Part shown: positions 24,741-33,390 of the stretch, piece by piece
Numbering within the stretch: the first letter of the stretch is position 1
Layout of the letters: each line of letters begins with the position of its first letter
Assembly: GCA_030145015.1 (NCBI GenBank)
Contig: JAQYWI010000022.1
Span: forward strand, 1-44,074
Direction: 5' to 3'
From: Desulfobacterales bacterium
GTDB lineage: Bacteria; Desulfobacterota; Desulfobacteria; Desulfobacterales; JAHEIW01
DNA: 44,074 nt
The notes under the pieces: generated by a model
Told to the model about the DNA's origin: nothing
Databases searched by the model: none
Seen by the model: the letters and a program-made list of their open reading frames with translations, nothing else
Translations under genes and position numbers: made by a program

Positions 24741-27220
24741 TGGCCACTCAAACACCCCCCCATCCCTATGCGGTCCTCGGAAAGCGACATATCCGCAAAG
24801 ATGTTCCCGAGAAAGCCACCGGTTCAGCAAAGTATACGGCCGACATTTCATTCCCGGATATGCTGGAAGGTGCCGTGCTGTGCAGTCCGGTCGCGCATGC
24901 CCGCATTCTCAATATCGACACCTCACAGGCTAAACAGCTGCCCGGTGTTAAAGCGGTCATTACGGCCAAAGAAACGGGCGATATCCTGTGGGGGCATTCA
25001 CCCGCACGATATGACGAGACCACCCTGGCCGTAGACAAAGTGCGCCATGTGGGCGATCAGATCGCAGCAGTGGCGGCCATCGATGAACAGACCGCCAAAG
25101 AAGCGCTTGAGCTGATCAAGGTCAACTATGAAGAACTGCCCGCCGTCTTCGACCCCATCGATGCCCTGGCGGAAGGGGCGCCGCTAATCCATGATCGCTA
25201 TCCCGATAATATCACCATACAGGTCCACAACCACTTTGGCGATGTGGATAAAGCCTTTGCCAAGGCCCACCACATTCGAACGGATCGCTTTGTCAACAGC
25301 AAGACCGATGGTGCTATGATGGAGCCCCAGGCCTGTGTCGCCAAACCCGATCTGTCCGGAAGGCTGACGCTGTGGACCTCAACCCAGGTATCGCACTACG
25401 TGCAACGGACCCTGGCCATCGCCCTGAAGATGCCCGTGGACCACATCCGCGTGATCGCGCCCAATGTAGGTGGGGGATTCGGCCCCAAAGCCTCCACCCA
25501 TCCCTATGAACCGATTAGCTGTTTTCTGGCAAAAATGACCCGAAGGCCGGTCCGGTTGGTATTGGATCGGGAGCAGGTATTCTGGCACAACCGCGCCCGT
25601 CATAAATATGTGCATGAAATGAAAACGGCCGTTGACAGGGAAGGACATCTTTTGGCCCTTGATCATTTGTCGGTGCTGGACGGTGGGGCCTACAGCAGTT
25701 TCGGGGTCATTACGACCTATTACAACGGATCGCTTTTGACCGGTCCCTATCGACTGCCGAGCATGAAGTATGACGGATTCCGCGTATACACCAATAAACC
25801 GGCTTCGGGTTCGTTGAGAGGCCATGGCGGCATCACCAATCGGGCGTGTTTCGAAGCCCAGCTGGATATGATCGCCCAGGATCTCAACATGGACCCCATC
25901 GAACTGAGACTCAAAAACAAAATGGGGCCAGATGAGGTGACCTGCTGCGGATACTATATCGGCAACCTCAGCGTGGGTGAATGCCTGGAAGCCGCCCGGG
26001 ATAAATCGAAATGGACTGAAAAGAAAGGCAAGCTTCCCCCGGGTAAAGGCATCGGGGTGGGCACCGGATTTTTTGTCTCCGGTGCCGGTGCTAGCGTGTA
26101 CCGTTCGGAAGTTCCGCATTCCACGGTGATGCTGCATGTTGCCGACGACGGCAGTCAGGTGACAGCGTATTCCGGCTCCAACGAGCTGGGGCAAGGATCG
26201 GATACCGTCATCGCGATGATCGCCGCTGAAGTTTTAGGGTTGGCAGTGGATGACATCCAGGTGGTCTCCGGGGACACAGGCCGGTGCCCGGTGGATCTGG
26301 GAGCGTATTCCAGCCGGCAAACCCTGATGACGGGTCATGCCACCAAAAAGGCGGCGGAAGCCGTCAAGTCCCAAATTCTCGAAGCCGTTGCCGACCTGTT
26401 TGAGATGCCGGTCGAGGCCTTTACGCTTCGCGACGGCAAGGTCCCGGGAACCGAGAAAAACTCCGAAAAACTCAAACTGATCCGAGACCAATACCGCCGT
26501 GAACATCGCGCCTTTGCCGACGTGCCCACAGACGGGCCGCTGACATTCCGAGAGGTCAACCGATACCTGTATAATCAGAGCGGTTCGGTGATCGCCAAGG
26601 GAACGTATTCACCCGGAGAAATTCAGGAATTCAAAGACTGGAAAGGCTCCGCCGTGGGCTCATCTCCGGCGTATTCCACCCAGACCTGTATTGCCGAAGT
26701 AACGGTCGACCTGCATACCGGAAAATTGACGGTGGATAAGGTGACCCTCGCCCATGACTGCGGCTTTGCACTGAATCGCACGGCCGTGGAAGGGCAGATG
26801 GAAGGCTCCATGTGCCATGGGTTGAGTGAAACCCTGTTCGAAGAAATGCTCTTTGATGACAAGGGGCATCTTATCAACCGGACGCTGGGGGATTATAAGA
26901 TTGCCACGGCCCTGGATGTGCCCGAGCTTGATGCGATCATTATCGAAACCAATGAACCGGCGGGGCCGTTTGGGGCCAAGGAAGTCGGGGAAGGCTGCAT
27001 CATTCCCATCCTGCCGGCCATCATCAATGCGATCAGCGATGCCTGCGGCGCGGTGATTATGGATCTGCCGGTGACGTCTGAAAAGATTCTGATGGCCCTG
27101 AAGGCCAAAGAAGATGCCAAAACCGACCGGTTTGTTACGGAGATCCCGCCCAATGCATTGAAGCTACTGGATATTGCGCGGGAACTCACCCAAAAATGGG
27201 AGCAGAACTTCAAAAAATAA
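24740..27220 (+). CDS. molybdenum hydroxylase, large molybdopterin subunit (CoxL/XdhA/HcrA-like)
   Basis: An 826-residue large subunit of the xanthine oxidase family, somewhat longer than the usual ~770. Mo-cofactor motifs seen are NVGGGFGPKAS, GSLRGHGGITNRACFEAQLD, GSNELGQGSD, and PFGAKEVGEG, whose final Glu (E751) is the expected catalytic base. The active-site loop reads SLRGHG and has no Cys as in CO dehydrogenase, so this is a hydroxylase or dehydrogenase of an organic, probably cyclic or aromatic, substrate. It forms a complete three-subunit set with the two preceding genes. A relict of a Tm-1-like gene lies right after the stop. Confidence 0.92.
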   Translation: MATQTPPHPYAVLGKRHIRKDVPEKATGSAKYTADISFPDMLEGAVLCSPVAHARILNIDTSQAKQLPGVKAVITAKETGDILWGHSPARYDETTLAVDKVRHVGDQIAAVAAIDEQTAKEALELIKVNYEELPAVFDPIDALAEGAPLIHDRYPDNITIQVHNHFGDVDKAFAKAHHIRTDRFVNSKTDGAMMEPQACVAKPDLSGRLTLWTSTQVSHYVQRTLAIALKMPVDHIRVIAPNVGGGFGPKASTHPYEPISCFLAKMTRRPVRLVLDREQVFWHNRARHKYVHEMKTAVDREGHLLALDHLSVLDGGAYSSFGVITTYYNGSLLTGPYRLPSMKYDGFRVYTNKPASGSLRGHGGITNRACFEAQLDMIAQDLNMDPIELRLKNKMGPDEVTCCGYYIGNLSVGECLEAARDKSKWTEKKGKLPPGKGIGVGTGFFVSGAGASVYRSEVPHSTVMLHVADDGSQVTAYSGSNELGQGSDTVIAMIAAEVLGLAVDDIQVVSGDTGRCPVDLGAYSSRQTLMTGHATKKAAEAVKSQILEAVADLFEMPVEAFTLRDGKVPGTEKNSEKLKLIRDQYRREHRAFADVPTDGPLTFREVNRYLYNQSGSVIAKGTYSPGEIQEFKDWKGSAVGSSPAYSTQTCIAEVTVDLHTGKLTVDKVTLAHDCGFALNRTAVEGQMEGSMCHGLSETLFEEMLFDDKGHLINRTLGDYKIATALDVPELDAIIIETNEPAGPFGAKEVGEGCIIPILPAIINAISDACGAVIMDLPVTSEKILMALKAKEDAKTDRFVTEIPPNALKLLDIARELTQKWEQNFKK

Positions 27221-27239
27221 AGTGCCGGAAGAAGAACCT

Positions 27240-27380
27240 GTGAACATGCTTTTCACAGAATGTCCCCAGCAGGAATTCGATCATCCCATCGAAATCACGG
27301 AACTGGATCACCACATTAGTAACCCGGCATTTGCTATAATTGCCGCCCATATGATACATCAAATGATTGGAGAAAGATAA
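27240..27380 (+). pseudogene. 3' fragment of a Tm-1-like (UPF0261) gene
   Basis: About 46 codons closely match the C-terminus of the Tm-1-like protein at 4700-5905. FFTECLKQKLDHHIEITEADHH there corresponds to FTECPQQEFDHPIEITELDHH here, and both end HQMI(A/G)ER. The rest of the gene is missing, so it cannot be functional. Nucleotide similarity continues through the stop codon and into the first four codons (MLLR) of the DUF89 gene downstream, and the same bases are found after the intact copy. Confidence 0.8.
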
Positions 27381-27384
27381 AATT

Positions 27385-28281
27385 ATGTTGCTCAGACCGG
27401 ATTGCATCCCTTGCATACTCAGAATGACAATTACATCTCTTCGAAAACTTCCCCTCGATGAGGACTCCGTTAAAACGTTGTATACGGATATTCTCGAAAA
27501 CCCGTCATTACACGGCCTTGATTGGGATACCACCAGCGTGGTAGTCATCGAAGACATATGGAGAAAAATTGTAAAAAAAGTGGGAACTGCCGATCCGTTT
27601 TCTTTAGAAAAATCAAATCAAAACGAAAAGATTATGGATTTGTACCCGCATTTAGAAAAAATAGTGAATGCAGCCGCCGACCCGCTTTATATGACTGTTA
27701 AGCTATCCATACTGGGGAATTCCATGGATCTGATGGTGGCGGATACCTCTATAACTGTAGAAAATTTAATTTCAGAAAAATTAAAAATGCCACTTTCAGA
27801 AGAGAATTATTCACAGTTTAAGCAGCAGTTAAAAGCAAGTAAACATTTGTTGATTTTCGGAGATAATGCCGGCGAAATCGTGTTCGATAAATTATTGATC
27901 GAAACCATAAAAAAAATGCATCAACTTGAAATTACCTATGTGGTTAGAAGCGTGCCCACCCTGAATGACGCCACTTTAAAGGAAGCAAAATCAGTCGGCC
28001 TGGACAGGATCGCAAGCGTTATTGAAAATGGCATTGACGGGCCCCTGCCGGGTACCCTGTTGAGCAGATGCTCAAGTAAAGTGAACGATTTGGTGCGTCA
28101 GGCCGATCTGATCATCTCAAAAGGGGGCGGTAATTTTGATACCCTTGATGAAGAAAGAAAACACCTCAATAAAAACATCTCTTTCCTGTTGCTTTCAAAA
28201 TGCGAGCCGTATTGCAATCATTTCGACATGAAATTATATCACCCCATATTGGCAAATTTTTATCCACCCCAGGCGGTTTGA
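27385..28281 (+). CDS. DUF89 / ARMT1-like damage-control phosphatase family protein
   Basis: A 298-residue protein of the DUF89 family, metal-dependent phosphatases thought to remove damaged phosphorylated metabolites. The subfamily with an N-terminal C-x2-C pair is indicated by DCIPC (C7, C10). The metal-site segments FGDNAGEIVFDKLLIE, a following Asn in TLNDATL, and KGGGNFDTL are all present. The ATG at 27385 is chosen as homology starts there; an in-frame ATG at 27367 belongs to the pseudogene. The context after a Mo hydroxylase and a Tm-1 relict suggests the DUF89 gene once directly followed an intact Tm-1-like gene. Confidence 0.85.
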   Translation: MLLRPDCIPCILRMTITSLRKLPLDEDSVKTLYTDILENPSLHGLDWDTTSVVVIEDIWRKIVKKVGTADPFSLEKSNQNEKIMDLYPHLEKIVNAAADPLYMTVKLSILGNSMDLMVADTSITVENLISEKLKMPLSEENYSQFKQQLKASKHLLIFGDNAGEIVFDKLLIETIKKMHQLEITYVVRSVPTLNDATLKEAKSVGLDRIASVIENGIDGPLPGTLLSRCSSKVNDLVRQADLIISKGGGNFDTLDEERKHLNKNISFLLLSKCEPYCNHFDMKLYHPILANFYPPQAV

Positions 28282-28779
28282 GTCCCTTCCATTTGATTTT
28301 AAATCCAAAATCCGAATTCTAAAATCTAAATTGTGAATAGCGCCATCATTCCAACACAAGAACCTATAAGAAAAACTTATATATTTTATAAAATCATATA
28401 AGTTGACTTCAACAGCCAACCCATTCATAAAGTTCCATAGAAGCTATCTCAAAATTAGCAGTTCATCTTGGAAGACAGTGGAAATAAGCTCCAAAGGTGC
28501 TCTAGCCTAAAATGAGCTAAAGTGCCTAAAGTTATGGTATCGCTCGCGCTCCATCTTTTATATTAAATTTGATCGTTCGACCCTGTCGTTCGACCCTGAG
28601 GCCCTCGAAGGGAGGCTCTCGACGGGTAGAATTCCTCAATTTTAGGTATTTTAGATCATTTTAAATTTTAGCTCATTTGCCGTTGTAAACACTTTTTATC
28701 GGTTTAAAACTTTACCATCGCGTATTAAATTCATCTTTGATATACAGCCTAAAAAGAATAACATTGGAGGTCTGGAAAA
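28282..28779. other. 498-bp intergenic region
   Basis: No gene seen. AT-rich, with a short inverted repeat AACTTATAT...ATATAAGTT around 28376-28414 and the larger palindromic element at 28509-28678. The promoter of the molybdopterin enzyme gene at 28780 must lie near its end, but no confident -35/-10 pair was found. Confidence 0.5.
28509..28678. repeat. ~170-bp palindromic MITE-like element
   Basis: The outer arms AAATGAGCTAAA (28510-28521) and TTTAGCTCATTT (28667-28678) are exact reverse complements. Further in, CTAAAGTGCCTAAAG and the complement of TTTAGGTATTTTAG pair imperfectly. The centre holds CGTTCGACCCTG-type direct repeats (about 28573 and 28587) and CCCTCGAAGGGAGG. It has no coding capacity and resembles dispersed miniature inverted-repeat elements. 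Confidence 0.55.
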
Positions 28780-30993
28780 ATGGCTAGGGAAATTAAGCAT
28801 ACCATCTGTTTTCGCTGCAAGCCGCGCTGCCGTCTCGAACTCGAGGTGGAAGATAATCAGATTGTCAACGTCAGCACCTCGCCCATCAAAAAGTGTCCCC
28901 GCAAATGGGCCCCGGATTTAGAGCGTTTTTATCATCCGGACCGCCTGAATTATCCGCTCAAACGGGTTGGCGAAAAAGGCGAAAACAAGTGGCAGCAGAT
29001 CACCTGGGACGAAGCCCTGGATGAGATCGCCGCCAAATTACAAACACTCAAGGATCAATACGGCGCTGAGACGCTGGGGGTTACGGCCGGTACCAGCCGC
29101 ACATATGAAGAACTCAACTCACGCTTTCTGAATCTTTTCGGCAGCCCGAATCAGTGTGGCCAGGCCCAGATCTGCCATGGCAATTCAGCAGTGGTCGCCA
29201 CCACTCTTTTCGGTTGGTGGCCCTATTGGATGCATATCGAAAAGCTCCAGAATACCCGCTGTGTGATGCTCATCGGACGCAATCCGCCGCATTCTCACCA
29301 GACCATCTGGGAAGGAATCGAGGAAGGCATGAAAAAAGGTGCTAAACTCATTGTCATTGATCCCCGTCGTTCGGAATCGGCCGAAGCAGCCGATTTATGG
29401 CTCCAGCTGCGACCGGGTACGGACTGCGCCCTGCTGCTGGGCATGATCAATATCATTATCGAAGAAGATCTCTACGATAAGGCGTTCGTCACGAATTGGT
29501 GCCACGGATTTGATGCCCTGGCGCAACGCGCAAAAGAATATCCCCTCGATAAGGTCGCCGAAATCACCTGGGTGCCGGCCGACCAGATCCAGGCCGCAGC
29601 CCGCATGTTCGCGACGCAAACGCCTTCCTGTGCCATGGAAGGCATGGGCGTGGCCCATCAGCCCAACTCTTACGGCGCCATCGCGGCGCGTCACATCATC
29701 TCGGCGATTGTGGGCAACGTGGATGTGCAGGGCGGCGAAGAACTGTTGGGTCCGGCGCCGTTCATCACCGAACATGAGATCGAAATGCCCGAGGCCCTGC
29801 CTTTAGAACAGCGCGGAAAAATCCTGGGGAAGCAATTCAAACTTTATTCCTGGCCCGGCTACGAAATGGTTCAGAGCAATGTGGAGCGTGTTTGGGGCAA
29901 ACGCTGTGATATGTTCGGTTATACCTGTATGGCCCCCGCCCCGTCGCTTTACAAGGCCATCGCTTACAGTGATCCGTACCCAGTGCGCGCTCTGATCACG
30001 CTGTCATCAAACCCCATGGTCACCATACCCAATACCAAGCTCGTCCACAAAGCTCTGAAAAGCCTGGATCTTTATGTGGTTGTGGACTATTTCATGACCC
30101 CCAGTGCCCAGCTGGCGGACTATGTGTTGCCGAGTGCCATGTGGCAGGAACGCGACTTTTTATGGAATTACCACAATACGACTCCGGTTATTGTGGCCGG
30201 TGAGGCTGCGGTGCCCCCTACCATTCCGGGCAAACATGACCGGCGCACCGACTTTGACTTCTGGCGGGGATTGGGGATTCGATCGGGTCAGGAGGAGTAC
30301 TGGCCCTGGGAGACCCTGGAAACCTACTATGATTACCGGCTCGAACCCATGGGGTTGACTTTTAAGGAACTGCTCAAGAAGGGCACCGTGGGTCCCGAGA
30401 AATGGGAATACAAAAAATACGAAAAGATGGGCGGTTTCGGAACCCCCACGGGAAAGATTGAGCTTTCCTCGACGGTAATGGAGAAGCTGGGTTATGATCC
30501 CCTGCCCTATTACCAAGAGCCTCCCGAAAGTCCTGACCGGGCCCCGGAATTGGCTGAGAAGTATCCGCAGATCCTGATCACCGGCGGCCGCTTCCATCCC
30601 TTCTTTCACTCCGAGCACCGCCAGATCGAAAAACTGCGCAAGCGCTATCCCTGGGCCACCATGCAGATCCATCCCGACACGGCCAAAGAGCTGGGACTTG
30701 CCGATGGGGATTGGGCCTGGATCGAGACCCAGCATGGCCGCGTAATGCAAAAAGTCCAAACCTTCGAGGGCATTGATCCCCGCGTGGTGCACGGCCAGCA
30801 TGGATGGTGGTATCCGGAGATGCCGGGAGAGGAGCCCTGGCTGCACGGCGTGTGGGTGTCCAATATCAACGTCTGCACCTCAAGTGCCGAGGAGGAATGC
30901 GATGAAGCCCTGGGCTCCTGGCCGCTGCGCACGTTTCAATGCAAGGTATACAAGGTCAAAAGCTATGGCGAAGGCCACCCGGTGGCGGGATAA
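28780..30993 (+). CDS. molybdopterin-dependent oxidoreductase (DMSO-reductase superfamily, acetylene-hydratase-like layout)
   Basis: A 737-residue Mo/W-bis-MGD enzyme. C10, C13, C17 and C39 bind an N-terminal [4Fe-4S] cluster. C132 (ICHGN) is in the position of the metal-ligating Cys. Later VIDPRRSE, GTDCALLLGMI, LADYVLP and a C-terminal molydopterin dinucleotide-binding barrel (ILITGGRFHPF) are typical. From memory the overall length and segments such as EYPLDKVAEIT resemble Pelobacter acetylene hydratase, but the residue after its second cluster Cys, the catalytic Asp, is Lys here. It is therefore not an acetylene hydratase. No Fe-S or membrane partner gene is adjacent. GGAGG precedes the start and a strong terminator follows. 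Confidence 0.9.
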   Translation: MAREIKHTICFRCKPRCRLELEVEDNQIVNVSTSPIKKCPRKWAPDLERFYHPDRLNYPLKRVGEKGENKWQQITWDEALDEIAAKLQTLKDQYGAETLGVTAGTSRTYEELNSRFLNLFGSPNQCGQAQICHGNSAVVATTLFGWWPYWMHIEKLQNTRCVMLIGRNPPHSHQTIWEGIEEGMKKGAKLIVIDPRRSESAEAADLWLQLRPGTDCALLLGMINIIIEEDLYDKAFVTNWCHGFDALAQRAKEYPLDKVAEITWVPADQIQAAARMFATQTPSCAMEGMGVAHQPNSYGAIAARHIISAIVGNVDVQGGEELLGPAPFITEHEIEMPEALPLEQRGKILGKQFKLYSWPGYEMVQSNVERVWGKRCDMFGYTCMAPAPSLYKAIAYSDPYPVRALITLSSNPMVTIPNTKLVHKALKSLDLYVVVDYFMTPSAQLADYVLPSAMWQERDFLWNYHNTTPVIVAGEAAVPPTIPGKHDRRTDFDFWRGLGIRSGQEEYWPWETLETYYDYRLEPMGLTFKELLKKGTVGPEKWEYKKYEKMGGFGTPTGKIELSSTVMEKLGYDPLPYYQEPPESPDRAPELAEKYPQILITGGRFHPFFHSEHRQIEKLRKRYPWATMQIHPDTAKELGLADGDWAWIETQHGRVMQKVQTFEGIDPRVVHGQHGWWYPEMPGEEPWLHGVWVSNINVCTSSAEEECDEALGSWPLRTFQCKVYKVKSYGEGHPVAG

Positions 30994-31033
30994 CCGTCTA
31001 TGTGAAACGCTCAATTTAAGTGAGATATTGATG

Positions 31034-31074
31034 CCCCTCTTCTTGCCTCACGGGCAGGAAGAGGGGTGTTTTTA
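31034..31074 (+). terminator. intrinsic terminator after the molybdopterin enzyme gene
   Basis: Arms 31034-31047 and 31053-31066 form a 14-bp GC-rich stem with one G-U pair and a 5-nt loop, followed by TGTTTTTA. A textbook Rho-independent terminator 40 bp after the stop codon. Confidence 0.9.
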
Positions 31075-31214
31075 TGTTCAAGCGATAAGAAAATAAAACG
31101 GAAACAGATTACTAAAGGAAATATGCAATAATTTGCGGTTTTCTCTTCATATATGCGATACGTAACAATATTGAAGATTGTGTTACAATATATGTATCTT
31201 GGAAAAGATTAGAA

Positions 31215-31242
31215 TTGACATTTACCGAGTCGGCATTATAAC
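31215..31242 (+). promoter_or_regulatory. sigma-70 promoter for the DUF389 gene
   Basis: TTGACA at 31215-31220 and TATAAC at 31237-31242 with 16-bp spacing. The predicted start near 31249 gives a ~240-nt leader. Upstream, GTAACA (31162-31167) and TGTTAC (31181-31186) form an inverted pair that could be an operator. Confidence 0.6.
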
Positions 31243-31382
31243 TTCGGTGGCAAGGCTCGGTACGGCATTTCCTCCAAATAAATTTTATACAAGAAACCAA
31301 GACGGCCCACGATGATTTGGGAATTTGTTCCCGGGTCTCCATTCTGTTTTGGCTTATTATTCCTGATTATCTTCTGCCGACG

Positions 31383-31417
31383 CCGGAGGTTGTATCTCCT
31401 CCGGGGTATAAACTTTT
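31383..31417 (+). terminator. possible attenuator in the DUF389 leader
   Basis: CCGGAGG (31383-31389) pairs with CCTCCGG (31398-31404), and a run of six T follows at about 31412-31417. It lies ~165 nt after the predicted transcription start and ~70 nt before the ATG, so premature termination could control the downstream gene. The rest of 31075-31487 shows no gene I can support. Confidence 0.45.
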
Positions 31418-31487
31418 TTGATTTATCCATTCAGGTGAAGATTCTCCAGGTATAAGTGCTTGTTTTCAGCTCCAGGGGGGGTGCTTT

Positions 31488-33383
31488 ATGACCGAGTATG
31501 TGACTTCTGCACTGTTTGTCCACACGCAAGATACGACCCATCTTATCAAGCCGCTGCAAAACAATTCTTCGGGCACCCGCATCACCCCTGTCGCATTTGA
31601 TGCCTTAATGCAAGCTCCGCAGGAACAGCTTGAGGGAGTTGATCACGTAGTGGTTGCCGGACCCCTATTGGTCATCAAGGCGGTTTTGCGGTTGGCCCTG
31701 AAATACCACTTCAGCATTGGTATCATCCCGACTAAAAAGCAAAAACATCTGATCAAGTTTTATGACCTCCCCAAAAATCCCTCCGCTGCCGTCGAGCTGG
31801 CGTTGCGCCAGGATGGCCAGACCATCGATCTCATATTGTGCAATGGAGAGATCATGTTGTTTAAGGCCGCCATTGGTCGCATCCCGTTTTTAGATACCCC
31901 GCCTAAGGCGAGTTGGATCCGGGTATTGCTTAACGCCTTGAGAAAATTTGTCAAATTTAGACTTTATACCTTTAAATTCGGCACAGCCGGCAAGCAAGAG
32001 ATAAATACCGCCGCGAGCGGATGCATGATCCTGCAGCATGCCAGGGGAAGTTTTGCCGCCAGATTGATTTCCCAGGATCATTCTTTCACGGATGGGATGG
32101 CATCATTGGTTATTTCTGCACCCATCTCAATTATTGCCTATGTTAAGCTGCTGCGCCAGGCCCTCAGATCTTCTAAACGATTTAAAAAACTTCCCAACTC
32201 CATTGGCTATATCAAAAGTCCTCAGATCGATATCGAACCGGAAACCCGGCTGGATGTAATTATCGATGACCAACATGCTATGCATACGCCACTTCATTGT
32301 GAAGCCATAACGAAAGCGATGCGTATCAATGTCGGAAAAAGTTTACAGGAAGAAAGCAGGAGCGCCACGGATGTCAGAGAAAGAATTGACATCGAAAACC
32401 TGCCCAGAGAAAAGGAACTCCTTAAGGTCAAAAAGCAAAAGAGAATCCCTTTTTTCTCCTACGCCTCGGATGAGCGTTTCCACGACCTGTACACGGATCT
32501 GCAAGGAGATGCGAGCATTAACGGTATCTATACGGTTCTCATGGTACTCAGCACCATGCTGGCTGCTGTGGGGCTTTATTTAAACAGCGCCTCTGTGATC
32601 ATTGGCGCCATGTTATTGGCGCCCCTGATGGCGCCCATCGTTTCCCTGTCCATGGGCATACTGCGGGGCAATATCGAGCTCTTTAAAAATTCGGTCGGGA
32701 AAATCGTTATTGGCATTTTAATCGCCCTGCTTTCATCAGCACTGATTACGTTCTTGTTTCCCCATAAGCCGGTTACGGAAGAAATGCTGGCCCGGCTGAG
32801 TCCGACCTTGCTGGATCTTGCCGTGGCCATCATTTCGGGGATCGCTGCGGCCTGCTCCAAGTCATTCAGGGAAATTATCCAGAGCCTGGCCGGGGTTGCG
32901 ATTGCCGTGGCATTGGTGCCGCCACTGGCAGTTGCCGGAATCGGCATAGGACGATTGGATTTCGATTTCTTTTACCAGGCCTTTTTGCTCTTTTCGACCA
33001 ATCTGGTCGGCATTATTATAGCGGCCACATTTACCTTTCGGGTACTGGGTTATTCTGCGGTCGTGCGCAGCAAAGCCAAGCTTGTGGTCGTATTTATCTT
33101 CCTGGTACTGATATCGATTCCCCTTTATTTATCCTATTCCCGCATCGTGGAAGATCGGGTATTCGAACAAAGCTGGCGGAAAGAACGCTTTTTAGTGAAT
33201 GAAAAATATCTTATCATCGTTAAAGCATCAATAATCTGGCGCGGAGATAAGCGCATAATCCTGATGGACGTATTGGCCCGGGAGCCGCTGAACCGTGAGG
33301 ACCTGAATGCGTTTAAAAAGAAAATTCAAGCCAATTTTAGCAAGAAGTTGATCATTCGACTCAAAACTTTTTACATCCCGTAA
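31488..33383 (+). CDS. DUF389 (TIGR00341-type) membrane protein with degenerate diacylglycerol-kinase-like N-terminal domain
   Basis: A 631-residue protein. Residues ~345-560 hold about six hydrophobic helices with the DUF389 signature SASVIIGAMLLAPLMAPIVS and AIAVALVPPLAVAGIGIG. The soluble N-terminal part looks like a lipid-kinase (DAGK/LCB5-like) fold: VVVAGPLLVIKAVL, GIIPTKKQKHLIKFYDLP, then IDLILCNGEIMLFKAAIG. The GGDGT and GTGNDFA motifs of active kinases are lost, so it may be a sensor or lipid-binding module. A ~70-residue C-terminal soluble tail follows the membrane region. Function of DUF389 is not established. A G-rich ribosome site precedes the ATG. It is followed after 7 bp by a binding-protein gene. 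Confidence 0.82.
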   Translation: MTEYVTSALFVHTQDTTHLIKPLQNNSSGTRITPVAFDALMQAPQEQLEGVDHVVVAGPLLVIKAVLRLALKYHFSIGIIPTKKQKHLIKFYDLPKNPSAAVELALRQDGQTIDLILCNGEIMLFKAAIGRIPFLDTPPKASWIRVLLNALRKFVKFRLYTFKFGTAGKQEINTAASGCMILQHARGSFAARLISQDHSFTDGMASLVISAPISIIAYVKLLRQALRSSKRFKKLPNSIGYIKSPQIDIEPETRLDVIIDDQHAMHTPLHCEAITKAMRINVGKSLQEESRSATDVRERIDIENLPREKELLKVKKQKRIPFFSYASDERFHDLYTDLQGDASINGIYTVLMVLSTMLAAVGLYLNSASVIIGAMLLAPLMAPIVSLSMGILRGNIELFKNSVGKIVIGILIALLSSALITFLFPHKPVTEEMLARLSPTLLDLAVAIISGIAAACSKSFREIIQSLAGVAIAVALVPPLAVAGIGIGRLDFDFFYQAFLLFSTNLVGIIIAATFTFRVLGYSAVVRSKAKLVVVFIFLVLISIPLYLSYSRIVEDRVFEQSWRKERFLVNEKYLIIVKASIIWRGDKRIILMDVLAREPLNREDLNAFKKKIQANFSKKLIIRLKTFYIP

Positions 33384-33390
33384 GGTTGCC

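Noticed and set aside
24740..27220. Aerobic-type CO dehydrogenase large subunit
   Set aside because: The active-site loop lacks the Cys that binds copper; the loop reads SLRGHG.
30160..30846. Minus-strand open frame of ~230 codons
   Set aside because: Antisense to the molybdopterin enzyme gene; no ribosome site or recognisable domain.
28780..30993. Acetylene hydratase
   Set aside because: The catalytic Asp next to the second cluster cysteine is replaced by Lys.
31236..31430. Minus-strand basic 64-codon frame
   Set aside because: No ribosome site, composition driven by the hairpin region, and it overlaps the predicted leader of the DUF389 gene.
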